A DNA stretch of 64,000 nucleotides from Isoptericola croceus. Its GTDB lineage: Bacteria > Actinomycetota > Actinomycetes > Actinomycetales > Cellulomonadaceae. This document shows positions 1 through 9,169 of this stretch, in pieces; position 1 is the first letter of the stretch, and every line of letters begins with the position of its first letter. Where the stretch lies: positions 1 through 64,000 of the forward strand of contig NZ_JARLLG010000006.1 in assembly GCF_029382255.1 (NCBI RefSeq). The letters are read 5' to 3'. The notes below the pieces were generated by a model, which saw only the letters and a list, made by a program, of their open reading frames with translations, did not search any database and had not been told where the DNA came from. A program made the translations under genes and the position numbers.

Positions 1-11
1 GGGGGCGCGGC

Positions 12-63
12 GGGGGGGGTGGGGGTGGCCCGCGGGGCCGCCCCGCCCGCCCCCACCCCCCCC
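12..63. terminator. G/C-tract hairpin at the window edge
   Basis: A G8-T-G5 run at 12-25 pairs exactly with a C5-A-C8 run at 50-63. The large loop between them is itself GC-rich. It lies just before the first gene and could terminate a gene outside the window. There is no T tract. The G runs could also form a quadruplex. Confidence 0.3.
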
Positions 64-119
64 CGACTGCCGCTCAGATCGGGGGTGCTCCCGTGGGTCG
101 GCCGATCTAGCCTGCCGGC

Positions 120-527
120 ATGACCTCCGTCCGGCTGCTCGATGTCCCCGGCCTCGCGCCGACCGCCCCCTACGCCTACGCGGCGACGACCACGGGTGAC
201 CACCGCCTCGTCCAGCTCGCCGGCGCGTGCCCGCTCGACGCCGACGGGCGGACCGTCTCCCCCGGCGACGTCACCGCCCAGACGACCCAGTGCCTCGACA
301 ACCTGGTCACCGCGCTCGACGCCGCCGGGGCCGCGCTCACTGACGTGCTCGGGACCCGCGTGCTCGTCGCCACGACAGACCGCGGCGACCTGCACGCCGC
401 CTGGGACGTGGTGCAGGACAGGTTCGCCGAACATCCCGTGCCGAGCACCCTGCTGGGGGTCACCGTGCTCGGGTACCCGGACCAGCTCGTCGAGATCGAG
501 GCGTGGGCCGCCGTCGCCCCCGGCTGA
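120..527 (+). CDS. RidA/YjgF/Rid family protein
   Basis: A 135-residue protein of the usual length for the Rid family, small trimeric proteins that hydrolyse reactive enamine/imine intermediates released by PLP enzymes. The central QLAGACPLDADG stretch and the C-terminal LVEIEAWAAV strand match the family core. The classical C-terminal catalytic Arg is not evident, so this may be a RidA-like paralogue with another role. The ATG at 120 has no good ribosome site, and an upstream TAGCCT could act as a -10 for a leaderless message. It is a single gene. A second Rid protein occurs at 44145-44555. Confidence 0.85.
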   Translation: MTSVRLLDVPGLAPTAPYAYAATTTGDHRLVQLAGACPLDADGRTVSPGDVTAQTTQCLDNLVTALDAAGAALTDVLGTRVLVATTDRGDLHAAWDVVQDRFAEHPVPSTLLGVTVLGYPDQLVEIEAWAAVAPG

Positions 528-788
528 GCGGTCGGCATCGCCGACCTCCGGCCCCTGCGGTCGGCAGCTTCAGCTCCTGTCGGCAGCTGCAGCGACCGAC
601 CAGAGCCGAAGATGCCGACCGGAGCAGGCGCCTGAGCCACCTCAGGGACGCCCGGCCCTGGCTGAGGCACTCGTCTGAGGTACCCCGGCCGACCAGGACT
701 GGGCGACCGGACGATCCGCCGGACCCCACCTCAGCACGAGTGTGGAGTCATGCCGGAACGACCGGTGGCACCACGAGGGGACACGACG
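528..788. other. Intergenic region with small inverted repeats
   Basis: No convincing gene. GGTCGGCATC near 531 pairs with GATGCCGACC near 611, and a second weaker dyad lies around 632-675 (GCCTGAGCCA against TGGCTGAGGC, one mismatch). These may terminate the RidA gene. The promoter of the following regulator operon should lie in the last 60 bases, but no clear -35/-10 pair is seen. Confidence 0.4.
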
Positions 789-1085
789 ATGCAACTCCAC
801 GGACCCGCCTTCGAGGCAGAGCTGGCCTACCGACGTGAGCGTGCGGCGCTGGCCTACGGCGCACCGACCCTGTGGACCCGGTGGCGGGCTCGCCGGGCCG
901 CCCGCCGCACCCAGCGGTCCCAGGCCCTCGCCGCCCGGGCGCGCGACTCCGCCGAACGTCTCGACACCGTGGGCGGCCGGACCGACGCGACCACGTGGGA
1001 GGCCCGGATGCTCCGACGGGCCGCCGAGATCGAGGCGGGGATCGCCGCCCTGCGCCCGCAGGACCACGCGCGCCGCGCCGCATGA
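789..1085 (+). CDS. Small Arg/Ala-rich hypothetical protein
   Basis: A 98-residue protein I do not recognise. It is rich in Arg and Ala, probably mostly helical, with no membrane segment or known motif. The ATG at 789 has a good ribosome site (GAGGGG, eight bases upstream), so it is preferred over the in-frame ATG at 750. The stop overlaps the start of the LAL regulator (ATGA), so the two are co-transcribed and probably translationally coupled. This points to a role alongside the regulator, but nothing in the sequence says what. Confidence 0.65.
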   Translation: MQLHGPAFEAELAYRRERAALAYGAPTLWTRWRARRAARRTQRSQALAARARDSAERLDTVGGRTDATTWEARMLRRAAEIEAGIAALRPQDHARRAA

Positions 1086-4000
1086 CGTCCGAGGCGGCGG
1101 CAGGAATTCCCTCTGCCGTTGTCGGTACCAGGTGGGACGATGCCTTGGTGCGACGGTCGTCCCAGATCCCCCTCATCGCCCGCGAGCAGCAGGTCGCCGA
1201 GTTCCGCCGGTCGTTCGGCCGCGCGGCCGACGGCGAGCCGGGCGTGCTCCTCGTCGGTGGCGACGCCGGCGTGGGCAAGACGCGGCTGGTGACCCACCTG
1301 GCCGCCACCGCCGCGGGGGCCGGCGGGCGCGTCGTCGTCGCGCACTGCGTCGACCTCGGCGAGATCGGCATCCCCTACCTGCCGTTCACCGAGGCCCTGG
1401 GCCACATCCAGCGGCGTGCCGGCAAGGACGGCGACGACGTCGCGGCCTGCGTCGCCGAGCTGGTCGCCGAGCGCCCCGCTCTCGCCCGGCTCCTCGACCC
1501 CGCCGGCCCGCGCACCGCCCAGGACGACCAGCACGCGGAGCGGCTGCCCCTGCTCGACGGCGTCGCGAGCGCCCTCGCCGCGGCTGGTCGTCCCGGAGCA
1601 CCCCTGGTCCTCGTCATCGAGGACCTGCACTGGGCCGACCCGTCCACCCGGGACGTGCTGCGCTTCCTCGTGACGCGCCTGCGCGCCGAGAACCTGCTGC
1701 TGGTGCTCACCTACCGCAGCGACGACGTCGACCGTCGCCACCCCCTGCGTCCGCTCCTGGCCGAGCTGCACCGCTCCGAACGGGTGGACCACCTCGAGCT
1801 CGAGCCGTTCACCGCCGGTGAGCTGCGCGACTTCACCACGGCGCTCAACGACGGCCCCTTGCCCGAGGGCGACTTCGCCGAGGTGCAGCGACGCTCGGAG
1901 GGCAACGCGTTCTTCGCCGAGGAGCTCGTCGCCGCGGGGCTCGCCACCGGGACCCTGCCCTGGTCGCTCGCCGACGTGCTGCACGCCCGCATGCAGGACC
2001 TGGAACCCGGGGTGCAGCAGCTCGTGCGGCTCGCGTCGGTCGCCGGTCGCCAGGTGCGCGAGGACCTCCTGCGCGCGGCCGCCGAGCGCACACCCGAGCT
2101 CACCGACCCCGCGGCGACGGCCACCGCGCTGCGCGACGCCGTCGCCCACCAGGTCCTCGCCGTCGAAGGTCCCCACCTGGCGTTCCGCCACGCCCTCCTC
2201 GCCGAGGCCCTCTACCTCGACCTGCTGCCCGGCGAGCGCACCGCGATGCACCTGTCCTACCTCGCTGCGCTGCTCGACTCCCCCGAGCTCGGCTCGGCGG
2301 CGGAGCGTGCCCATCACGCCCAGCAGGGCCACGACCTGCCGACGGCGCTCGCGGCGTCCCACGACGCCGCCCGGCGTGCCCGCGACCTGCTGGCACCCAC
2401 CGAGGAGCTGCGGCACCTCGAACAGGTGCTCTCGCTGTGGGACTCGGTGCCGGACGCCGCCGCCCGGGTCGGGGCCGACCGCGTCGACGTAGCGCTCGAC
2501 GCCGCCGGCGCGGCCTCGCGCGGCGGGCAACCGCACCGCGCCGTCCAGCTCGTCCGCCGCGCCGTCGAGTCGCTCCATGACGACCCGCAACGTCAGGCGA
2601 GCCTGCGACACGTGCTGGCCCGCTACCTGCTCGAGGTCGAGGAGGACGTGAGCGAGGCGAGCCGCCAGACCGATCTCGCGCTCGAGGTGCTGCCGGCGGA
2701 CCCGACGGAGGACCTGGCATCAACCCTCGCCGTCCGTGGACGGATCGAGATGAACCGCGACGACGACGCCGCGGCCCGCGGATTCCTGGAACGGGCGATC
2801 GACGTGGCCCACCGGGCGGGGGCGTCGCACGCCGAGGCTGACGCCCTCGCATCGTTGGCGGTCCTCGAGGTCGGCGACCCGGACACCGCGGCCCGTCTCA
2901 TCGAGTCCGCGATGGAGCGCGCGATCGACGCCGGCAGCCTCAGCGCGGAGATGCGCTGCCGGTACAACCTCGCGACGACCTGGTACTACGCGGGCCGGTT
3001 GGATCGTGCGGCGGACCTGCTCCATCGCGGGCTGGCCCGGGCGGAGGAGACAGCGACGACCCGCAGCTCCGTCGGCATCTCGATGCGGATGATCGCCGAG
3101 CTCCTGCGCTACGTGCGCGGCGACCTCTCGGCGGCACCGCCCCGGGACGGGGTCCCCGCACTGGAGGCCATGGTGCTGGAGAGCGCGGGCCTGTACGCCG
3201 CGGTCGCGCGCGGCGACGAGCGCGCCCTCGACCGGGCAGCCGCACTGCAGAAGGACTGGCACCTCGACGGGTTCATCGCGCTCACCTCGGGTGGGTGCCG
3301 CATCGACGCCCTGACCTGGGCGGGTCGCTACGACGAGGCCGTCGAGCTCGCCGAGGCCGTCGTCGAGCACCTCGGTGCGGTGTGGAGCACGTACTTCCTC
3401 GGCCGCATCTGGATCTCCGCCCTGGCCCTGGCCGCGTTGGCCGACGCCGGGGAGGAGGCCGCCGCCGGCGGTGCCGAGGCGCGGCAGACGCAACGGTGCG
3501 CGGCGGGAGACGAGCTGCTCGCGGTCGCCCGCGAGACGGCGGAGCGCGGCCGTCCCCGCGGTGGCGTCCTCGGGCCCGAGGGGCGCGCGTGGCTGCGCCG
3601 GGCCGAGGCGGAGCACGCCCGCCTCGTCGCCGCCACCAACGGGACGCCCGCCGATCCGGCCGTCTGGGAGGCGGCCCTGCAGGAGTTCTCCTACGGCTAC
3701 CGCTACGAGGCCGCACGTTCCCGCTTCCGCTGGGCCCAGGCGCTACGGGCCGCCGGCGACCGTACCGCCGCCGAGCTCGAGGCGGTCGAGGCCCTGAGCG
3801 AGGCGCACGAGATGGGCGCACGCCCGCTGGCCGACGCCGTGCTCGCCTGGGCCCGGCGCGCTCGCATCGCGGTCCCGGGGACACGCCGGGAGACGTCCAC
3901 GCTCACCGAGCGCGAGGAGCAGGTCCTCACCCTCGTCGCCCAGGGGCTGTCGAACCGGCAGATCGGCGAGCAGCTCTACATCTCCACGAAGACCGTGAGC

Positions 4001-4093
4001 GTCCACGTGTCCAACGTGCTCGCGAAGCTGGGGGTCTCCGGCCGGGCCGAGGCCGTCGCCGTCGCGACCCGTCGGGGCCTGCTGACCGTCTGA
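1082..4093 (+). CDS. LuxR-family regulator, LAL type (large ATP-binding)
   Basis: A 1003-residue cytoplasmic regulator with the LAL/MalT-like layout. An N-terminal STAND-type ATPase has a Walker A GGDAGVGKTRLV near residue 59 and a Walker B VLVIEDLHWAD near 176. A long helical TPR-like middle follows. The C-terminal LuxR helix-turn-helix (LTEREEQVLTLVAQGLSNRQ onward) covers about the last 65 residues. Such proteins bind ATP and a ligand or partner, then activate transcription. The ATG at 1082 overlaps the upstream stop. The frame stays open upstream to 872, but coupling to the 789 gene argues for 1082. The target genes are not evident; the DinB and VOC genes 33 nt downstream are candidates. 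Confidence 0.92.
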   Translation: MTSEAAAGIPSAVVGTRWDDALVRRSSQIPLIAREQQVAEFRRSFGRAADGEPGVLLVGGDAGVGKTRLVTHLAATAAGAGGRVVVAHCVDLGEIGIPYLPFTEALGHIQRRAGKDGDDVAACVAELVAERPALARLLDPAGPRTAQDDQHAERLPLLDGVASALAAAGRPGAPLVLVIEDLHWADPSTRDVLRFLVTRLRAENLLLVLTYRSDDVDRRHPLRPLLAELHRSERVDHLELEPFTAGELRDFTTALNDGPLPEGDFAEVQRRSEGNAFFAEELVAAGLATGTLPWSLADVLHARMQDLEPGVQQLVRLASVAGRQVREDLLRAAAERTPELTDPAATATALRDAVAHQVLAVEGPHLAFRHALLAEALYLDLLPGERTAMHLSYLAALLDSPELGSAAERAHHAQQGHDLPTALAASHDAARRARDLLAPTEELRHLEQVLSLWDSVPDAAARVGADRVDVALDAAGAASRGGQPHRAVQLVRRAVESLHDDPQRQASLRHVLARYLLEVEEDVSEASRQTDLALEVLPADPTEDLASTLAVRGRIEMNRDDDAAARGFLERAIDVAHRAGASHAEADALASLAVLEVGDPDTAARLIESAMERAIDAGSLSAEMRCRYNLATTWYYAGRLDRAADLLHRGLARAEETATTRSSVGISMRMIAELLRYVRGDLSAAPPRDGVPALEAMVLESAGLYAAVARGDERALDRAAALQKDWHLDGFIALTSGGCRIDALTWAGRYDEAVELAEAVVEHLGAVWSTYFLGRIWISALALAALADAGEEAAAGGAEARQTQRCAAGDELLAVARETAERGRPRGGVLGPEGRAWLRRAEAEHARLVAATNGTPADPAVWEAALQEFSYGYRYEAARSRFRWAQALRAAGDRTAAELEAVEALSEAHEMGARPLADAVLAWARRARIAVPGTRRETSTLTEREEQVLTLVAQGLSNRQIGEQLYISTKTVSVHVSNVLAKLGVSGRAEAVAVATRRGLLTV

Positions 4094-4126
4094 CCCCGCG
4101 ATCTCGACCTGGCGAAGGAGCCCTCG

Positions 4127-4723
4127 GTGAACACCCTGCCCGACACCAAGCAGATGCTGCTGCACTACCTGCGGGAGATCCGCGCCTCGCTCCTGTGGAA
4201 GGTGGAGGGGCTCTCGGAGCGGGAGCTGCGCATGCCGCGCACCCCCACCGGGACCAACCTGCTCGGGCTGATCAAGCACGCCGCCAGCATCGAGGCCGGC
4301 TACTTCGGGGAGGTCTTCGGGCGGCCCTGGCCGACGCCGGAGGAGGTGCCCTCGGACGCCCAGCTCGAGGAGGACCCCAACGCGGACTTCTACGCGACGG
4401 TCGACGAGTCCACGGAGCAGATCCTCGACCTGTACCGCCGTGTCGCGGAGTTCGCCGACACCACCATCACGGAGCTGCCGCTGGACGCGCCCGGCCACGT
4501 GCCGTGGTGGGGAGAGCGCGGGGACGTCACGCTGGAGCGGATCGTCGTGCACGTCGTCTACGACCTGAGCCGGCACGCCGGCCATGCCGACATCCTGCGC
4601 GAGGAGGCCGACGGCGCCGTCGGCCTGGTCCCGCGCGCCACCAACATCCCCGACATCGACCAGGCCGCCTACGTGACCAAGCTCCGCACGATCGCTGAGC
4701 AGTTCCCCGCGGAGCTGGCATGA
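4127..4723 (+). CDS. DinB-like (DUF664) protein
   Basis: A 198-residue four-helix protein of the DinB/YfiT superfamily. Many members bind a metal through three histidines and act as thiol transferases or stress proteins. Likely ligands are the His in LIKHAAS and the two in LSRHAGHADIL. The GTG start has a GAAGGAG site seven bases upstream. It follows the LAL regulator by 33 nt and overlaps the next gene by ATGA, so these form one transcription unit. The substrate is unknown. Confidence 0.88.
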   Translation: MNTLPDTKQMLLHYLREIRASLLWKVEGLSERELRMPRTPTGTNLLGLIKHAASIEAGYFGEVFGRPWPTPEEVPSDAQLEEDPNADFYATVDESTEQILDLYRRVAEFADTTITELPLDAPGHVPWWGERGDVTLERIVVHVVYDLSRHAGHADILREEADGAVGLVPRATNIPDIDQAAYVTKLRTIAEQFPAELA

Positions 4724-5148
4724 CCACCCCGCCGCCCGGACCCTTCCCGACGATCCGACAGGTGGTGCTCGACACGACCGACGCGCGCGGGCTCGCCGAG
4801 TTCTACCGCCAGATGTTCGGCCTGACGTACCGCCCCGGCGACGAGCCGCCTGCCCCGGGCGAGCCCGACCCGCAGGGCGTGGACTGGCTCGTGCTGCGCT
4901 GCCCGGGAGTCGACCTGGCGTTCCAGCAGGTGGCGGCGCTGGCCCCGGCCACCTGGCCCGAGGGCGAGGTCCCCCAGCAGCTGCATCTCGACACCACGGT
5001 GCCGGACGTCGCGGAACTCGATCGTCAGCACGAGCGCGCGCTGGCGCTCGGCGCGAGGCTGCTCCTCGACCGGTCGGACGACCCCGACGAGCCGTTGCGG
5101 GTCTACGCCGACCCCGCCGGGCACCCGTTCTGCGTGTTCGTGGGCTGA
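4720..5148 (+). CDS. VOC (glyoxalase/bleomycin-resistance fold) protein
   Basis: A 142-residue single VOC domain. The N-terminal beta strand (RQVVLDTTDARGLAEFY), the central HLDTTVPD strand and the C-terminal DPAGHPFCVF strand are typical of actinobacterial VOC proteins of unknown substrate. Family members act as metal-dependent dioxygenases, isomerases or ligand binders. The ATG lies in the stop of the DinB gene, so the two are translationally coupled. Confidence 0.88.
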   Translation: MTTPPPGPFPTIRQVVLDTTDARGLAEFYRQMFGLTYRPGDEPPAPGEPDPQGVDWLVLRCPGVDLAFQQVAALAPATWPEGEVPQQLHLDTTVPDVAELDRQHERALALGARLLLDRSDDPDEPLRVYADPAGHPFCVFVG

Positions 5149-5158
5149 CAATGGTCCG

Positions 5159-6442
5159 GTGCAGTGCCACCACTACGACGCCGGCCGATGCCGCTCGTGC
5201 ACCCTGATCGAGATCGACCGCCCCACGCAGGTGGCCGGCAAGGAGGCGCACGTCCGTGAGCTGCTCGCCGCGTACGACGACGTCACGTGGCTGCCGGCCG
5301 TCACCGGCGCAGAGAGCGGCTTCCGCAACAAGGCCAAGATGGTGGTCACCGGCACGGTCGACGAGCCGGTGCTCGGGATCGTAGGCCCGCCCGGCCCGTT
5401 CGCCGGGCAGAGCGTCGACCTGACCGACTGCGGCCTCTATCCGCCGGCTCTGCAGGCGGCGTTCGGCCCGCTGGCCGAGCTGGTCACCCGCGCCCGGCTC
5501 CAGCCCTACGACCTCTCGCCTGCCCCGGCGCCCGACGGCGGTGGGCCGGGCACTCCTCGCCGTCGCAAGGTCACCCCGCGCGACGCCGCCCGGCGCGGCG
5601 AGCTCAAGCACGTCCTGGTGACTCTCTCGCCCGACGGCGAGCTCATGGTCCGCCTCGTGCTGCGCTCCACCGAGGCCGTCGCCCGGGTCCGCAAGCACCT
5701 GCCCTGGCTGCAGGCCGCGCTGCCGGGACTGGCGGTGCTCAGCGTCAACGTCCAGCCCGCTCACGCCGCCGTCCTCGAGGGCGAGCAGGAGATCGTGCTC
5801 ACCGAGCGCGAGACGCTGCCGATGCGGGTGGACGGCATCACCCTGCACCTGCGCCCGCAGAGCTTCTTCCAGACCAACACCGAGGTCGCCGGGGCGCTGT
5901 ACCGGCAGGCCCGTGCCTGGGTGGACGAGGTCGACCCGGGATCGCTGTGGGACCTGTACTGCGGGGTCGGTGGCTTCGCGCTGCACTGCGCGGCGCCGGG
6001 CCGGCAGGTGACCGGTATCGAGATCTCGGCGGAGGCCGTGGCGTCGGCGACCACGACGGCGGGCGAGCTCGCGGCGCTACCGACGGACGCCGTCGTCGGC
6101 GGTCAGGACGCTGCGTGGTGGCGTGCGGCGATGGCGGACGTGCGGTTCTCCGCCGGGGACGCGACGGGGTTCGCGCTCGGGACCGACGCGGATCCCGAGC
6201 TGGTGGTGGTCAACCCGCCGCGGCGCGGGATCGGGCCGGAGCTGGCGCGGCGGCTGGAGTCGTCGAACGCGCAGCAGGTGCTGTACTCGAGCTGCCACGC
6301 GACGACGCTCGCGCGTGACCTGGCAGAGATGCCGTCGTTGCGGCCACGGCGTGTCGTGCTGCTCGACATGTTCCCGCAGACGGACCACTACGAGGTGCTG
6401 GTGCTCCTCGAGCGCGAGGTAGCGCACGACCTGGCCAGGTAG
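5159..6442 (+). CDS. rlmC: 23S rRNA (uracil-C5)-methyltransferase RlmC
   Basis: A 427-residue SAM-dependent RNA methyltransferase. Cys residues at the N-terminus (QCHHYDAGRCRSC) and in LTDCGLYPP fit the 4Fe-4S cluster of the RlmC/RlmD group. The SAM motif is DLYCGVGGFALHC, and the nucleophile is the Cys in LYSSCHATTLARDL. No TRAM domain precedes it, which favours RlmC (E. coli U747 equivalent) over RlmD. The GTG at 5159 starts the usual QC..YDAGRC.SC N-terminus. The C-terminal residues EREVAHDLAR and the TAG stop lie within a 20-nt periodic repeat, so the last residues may have been remodelled by it. Confidence 0.9.
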   Translation: MQCHHYDAGRCRSCTLIEIDRPTQVAGKEAHVRELLAAYDDVTWLPAVTGAESGFRNKAKMVVTGTVDEPVLGIVGPPGPFAGQSVDLTDCGLYPPALQAAFGPLAELVTRARLQPYDLSPAPAPDGGGPGTPRRRKVTPRDAARRGELKHVLVTLSPDGELMVRLVLRSTEAVARVRKHLPWLQAALPGLAVLSVNVQPAHAAVLEGEQEIVLTERETLPMRVDGITLHLRPQSFFQTNTEVAGALYRQARAWVDEVDPGSLWDLYCGVGGFALHCAAPGRQVTGIEISAEAVASATTTAGELAALPTDAVVGGQDAAWWRAAMADVRFSAGDATGFALGTDADPELVVVNPPRRGIGPELARRLESSNAQQVLYSSCHATTLARDLAEMPSLRPRRVVLLDMFPQTDHYEVLVLLEREVAHDLAR

Positions 6443-6486
6443 CGCACGGCCCGGCGAGGTAGCGCGAGATTTCGCGAGGTAGCGCG
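6418..6486. repeat. 20-nt periodic direct repeat (4 units)
   Basis: AGGTAGCGC begins at 6418, 6438, 6458 and 6478, an exact 20-nt period. Most copies are preceded by CG or CGCG. The array spans the rlmC stop and the gap to the convergent gene. Two further copies with the same period occur at 63535-63563, and an 18-nt stretch (CGCGAGGTAGCGCACGAC) is identical at the two loci. Confidence 0.8.
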
Positions 6487-7959
6487 TCAGCCGTGGTCCC
6501 AGAGCCGCAGCACCGCGCCGGGCTCTGACCCCGGCTCACCGCTGACCGTCACGTCGACCGTGCCCCGCTTGGCGTTCGCGGTCCACACCCGCCAGTGGCC
6601 GCCCCACCCGAGCTCCGCCTTGGTGTAGCCCTCGACCGGTCTGACCGTGACGATCTCCGCGCCGCCGGTCGGCACCACGCGGAACCAGCAGATGCCGCGC
6701 ACCGTCAGCGTGATCGTGCGCTCCTCCGGTTCCGGCGGGAGCGGGGGTGCGGTGGACGTCGGCGACGGGCTCGGGGTCGGCGACGGGCTCGGGCTCGGGG
6801 TCGGGGTCGGGCTCGGGGTCGGGCTCGGGCTCGGCGACGGGCTCGGGCTCGCTGCGGGTGGCCCGGACGTCACCGCCGTGGGCTCCGGCCTCGGGACGGG
6901 GCCGACCGTAGATTCCTTCGTCCGCTCGGGCTCCGGCTCCGGCTCGGGCCCCGGCTCCGGCTCGGGCTCCGGCTCGGGCTCGGGCTCCGGGCCACGTCCC
7001 GGCGCAGGCTCCCACACCGTCTGGGGCTGGGGTTCGGCCGCGGGGCCCGGCTGGTCGGACGGCGTCGGTGACGGTTCCTCCGACGGCGTCGGCTCCGGTG
7101 TCGGGTCGTCCGACGGCGGCACGGACGGCGCGTGCTCCTCGGTGGCGACGGGAGGGGCCGGGGTGTCGTGCGCCTCGGCGACGACCGGTGGCCGCACCTC
7201 CTCGGCGCTGCTCTGCAGGTCTGCGACCACCCACCCCGCCGCGACGACGGCCACCACGCCGAGCCCGACGCCGGCCGACGCGGCGACCGGGCGGCCGAAC
7301 AGCTCGCGCAGGCCGCGCGCTGCCCACTCCCAGGCTGCTGCGAGCCCGGCCCCGGCCGAGCCGAACCAGCCGAGCAGCCCGGCGGGCGTGGCCGCGGCAC
7401 CGGCCGCACCGACCACGACCGGCACTCCCGCGCCCGCCACGGCCAGGCCACCGGCGAGCAGCGGCGCCGTGTCCCGCAACGCCCACGCGGAGTGACGCAC
7501 GTCGATGAAGGATCGCATGCATCCCGCGCAGCCGAACAGGTGGTCCTCGAGCATCTGCCGCCGCCCGGCTCCGAGCCGGTGGGTGACGTAGTCGTGGAGC
7601 GCACCGCGCGTCTCCATGCACTGCCGCAGGCCGGGACTGCGGGAGTGCGCCGCCGACAGGGCACGCGCCAGGCGATCCTCGGCGGCACGCAGCCGCCGGG
7701 CCGCCGCCCGGACGTGGAGGCCCAGCTCGCGGGCCGCGTCCTCGATGCTCCGGCCGAGCACGTGCTGATCCCAGAGCAGCCGCTGGTCGTCGTGCGGCAG
7801 GGTCGCGAGCGCCGTGCGGACGACGTCCGGGTCGGTGGAACCTGCGGCACCCGGACCGTCCCCGCGCCCGGCCGCCTCCGCCGCCGCTCGCATGCGCTGC
7901 ACGGCCTCGTCGGTGGTGGGACTGCTCGACGGGGCCGAACCCTCGTCGCTCGCGGTCAT
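6487..7959 (-). CDS. Sigma-4-like/zinc-finger membrane protein with Pro-Glu and Pro-Ser repeats
   Basis: A 490-residue mosaic protein. Residues about 45-105 ([20 protein letters not shown] onward) resemble sigma-70 region 4 with its helix-turn-helix. Residues about 118-155 include [12 protein letters not shown], an anti-sigma-type zinc-finger motif. Two hydrophobic stretches follow, near 165-200 and 220-245, the second a likely membrane anchor. Then come long PEPEPE and PSPSPT repeats and a basic/aromatic C-terminal domain of about 80 residues. There is no sigma region 2, so it cannot work as a normal sigma factor. It may be a membrane-tethered regulator or a fusion of sigma and anti-sigma parts. 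A GAGGGA ribosome site precedes the ATG. Confidence 0.7.
   Translation of the reverse strand: MTASDEGSAPSSSPTTDEAVQRMRAAAEAAGRGDGPGAAGSTDPDVVRTALATLPHDDQRLLWDQHVLGRSIEDAARELGLHVRAAARRLRAAEDRLARALSAAHSRSPGLRQCMETRGALHDYVTHRLGAGRRQMLEDHLFGCAGCMRSFIDVRHSAWALRDTAPLLAGGLAVAGAGVPVVVGAAGAAATPAGLLGWFGSAGAGLAAAWEWAARGLRELFGRPVAASAGVGLGVVAVVAAGWVVADLQSSAEEVRPPVVAEAHDTPAPPVATEEHAPSVPPSDDPTPEPTPSEEPSPTPSDQPGPAAEPQPQTVWEPAPGRGPEPEPEPEPEPEPGPEPEPEPERTKESTVGPVPRPEPTAVTSGPPAASPSPSPSPSPTPSPTPTPSPSPSPTPSPSPTSTAPPLPPEPEERTITLTVRGICWFRVVPTGGAEIVTVRPVEGYTKAELGWGGHWRVWTANAKRGTVDVTVSGEPGSEPGAVLRLWDHG
6770..6995. repeat. Low-complexity repeats coding for Pro-Ser/Thr and Pro-Glu tracts
   Basis: Two blocks of short tandem units (GGGCTCGGGGTC-like at about 6770-6855, GGCTCCGGCTC-like at about 6925-6995) encode the PSPSPT and PEPEPE spacers of the overlapping protein. 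Such tracts commonly change length by slippage, and unit changes in steps of three keep the frame. Confidence 0.8.
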
Positions 7960-7987
7960 GCGGTCCCTCGTTCCGTGCTGTCACCTG

Positions 7988-8022
7988 GGCGCCGGCACGA
8001 CGCGGAGCGCCGTGCCGGCGCC
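7988..8022 (-). terminator. Hairpin terminator after ddaH-ocd
   Basis: GGCGCCGGCAC (7988-7998) pairs perfectly with GTGCCGGCGCC (8012-8022) over a 13-nt loop, downstream of the leftward ocd gene. No U tract follows. It could also affect the leader of the next leftward gene. Confidence 0.5.
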
Positions 8023-8101
8023 ATTCTGACAGCGCGCGGGGCGGTCGGTGAAACTCACCGCTCGGAGGCAGACCGTGAGGCGGTGGCGGTGGCGGTGGCG
8101 G

Positions 8102-9169
8102 TCAGGGCAGCGGCTGCAGCACCTGCGCGGCCACGAGGGACCACAGGTCCTTGGGGTCGTCCGGGTCGGCCACCAGCTCCACCTTCTGCAGGAGCCCGCG
8201 CGTGGCTGGATCCGCGAGCATCGCCGCGTGCACGTAGCGCAGTGCGGTCCAGTCCTCGACGGCGAACCCCACGGAGTCGAACACGGTGACCTGGTCGCCG
8301 CTGGTGCGCCCGGCCTTGTCCCCGGTGAGGATCTCCCACAGCTCGGTGACCTCGGAGTCCGGCGGGAGCTGCTGGATCTCTCCCTCGATCCGTGTCTGCG
8401 GCTCGTACTCGACGACGACGGCGGTCCCCGGCGCGGTGAGGATGCTCGCCTCGAGCTCCGTCTTGCCCGGGCAGTCGCCACCGATGGCGTTGATGTGGAC
8501 GCCTGCGGCAGCGGCAGCGAGCATGTCGTGGGTGAGTACGGTGGCGTTGCGCTTGTCAGCGGTGCAGGTGGTGATGACGTCGGCACCCGTCACGGCGTCG
8601 GCGGCGCTGGTGGCCTCGTGGACCTCGAAACCGAGTCCACGGGCGTTGCGCACGAGCTTCTCGCGGGCCGCGGGGTCGACGTCCCATGCCCGCAGGTGCG
8701 TGACTCCCAGCGCGGTGCGCATCCCGAGCGCCTGGAACTCGGCCTGGGTGCCGGTACCGAGGAGCGCGAGCGTGCGCGAGCCCGGTCGGGCCAGCGCTCG
8801 GGCGGCGAGGGCCGACGTCGCAGCGGTGCGCAGCGCGGTGAGCAGCGTCATCTCGGCGAGGAACGTCGGGTAGCCGTTGTGGACGTCGGCGAGCACGCCC
8901 AAGGCCGTGACGGTCTGGAAGCCTCGCGACGGGTTCAGCGGGTGACCGTTGACGTACTTGAAACCGTAGGTGACGCCGTCGGAGGTGGGCATGAGCTCGA
9001 TGACGCCCTCGGCCGAGTGCGTGGCGACGCGCGGGCGCTTGTCCAGCTCGGGCCAGCGGCGGAAGTCCGCCGCGAGGGCGTCGGTCAGCTCGGCGATGAT
9101 GCGCTCCGGGCCACGGTCGGCGATCCAGCGGGCGGCGGCGGGCACGTCCAGCAGGTCCACGGTGGTCAT
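8102..9169 (-). CDS. Ornithine cyclodeaminase
   Basis: A 355-residue enzyme of the ornithine cyclodeaminase/mu-crystallin family, which converts L-ornithine to L-proline plus ammonia using bound NAD. Visible features are the substrate-binding N-terminal half (GVTYGFKYVNGHPLNPSRGF) and the Rossmann motif LALLGTGTQAEFQALG near the middle. The ATG lies in the stop of ddaH (ATGA), so it is translated with it. Together they give a route from (methyl)arginine through citrulline/ornithine towards proline. The local ligand could also be a related amino acid. Confidence 0.9.
   Translation of the reverse strand: MTTVDLLDVPAAARWIADRGPERIIAELTDALAADFRRWPELDKRPRVATHSAEGVIELMPTSDGVTYGFKYVNGHPLNPSRGFQTVTALGVLADVHNGYPTFLAEMTLLTALRTAATSALAARALARPGSRTLALLGTGTQAEFQALGMRTALGVTHLRAWDVDPAAREKLVRNARGLGFEVHEATSAADAVTGADVITTCTADKRNATVLTHDMLAAAAAGVHINAIGGDCPGKTELEASILTAPGTAVVVEYEPQTRIEGEIQQLPPDSEVTELWEILTGDKAGRTSGDQVTVFDSVGFAVEDWTALRYVHAAMLADPATRGLLQKVELVADPDDPKDLWSLVAAQVLQPLP

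Noticed and set aside
854-2611. Long leftward open frame opposite the LAL regulator
   Set aside because: It lies wholly antisense to a gene with clear domains and has no recognisable motif; such frames are expected in GC-rich DNA.
3743-5986. Leftward open frame of 747 codons across four rightward genes
   Set aside because: It spans several well-supported genes on the other strand with no domain of its own.
6770-6995. Possible CRISPR or minisatellite array
   Set aside because: The repeats are 6-12 nt, have no unique spacers and encode Pro-rich protein in frame.
8075-8101. GGTGGC hexanucleotide run
   Set aside because: It is a short simple repeat next to the ocd stop, with no sign of function.
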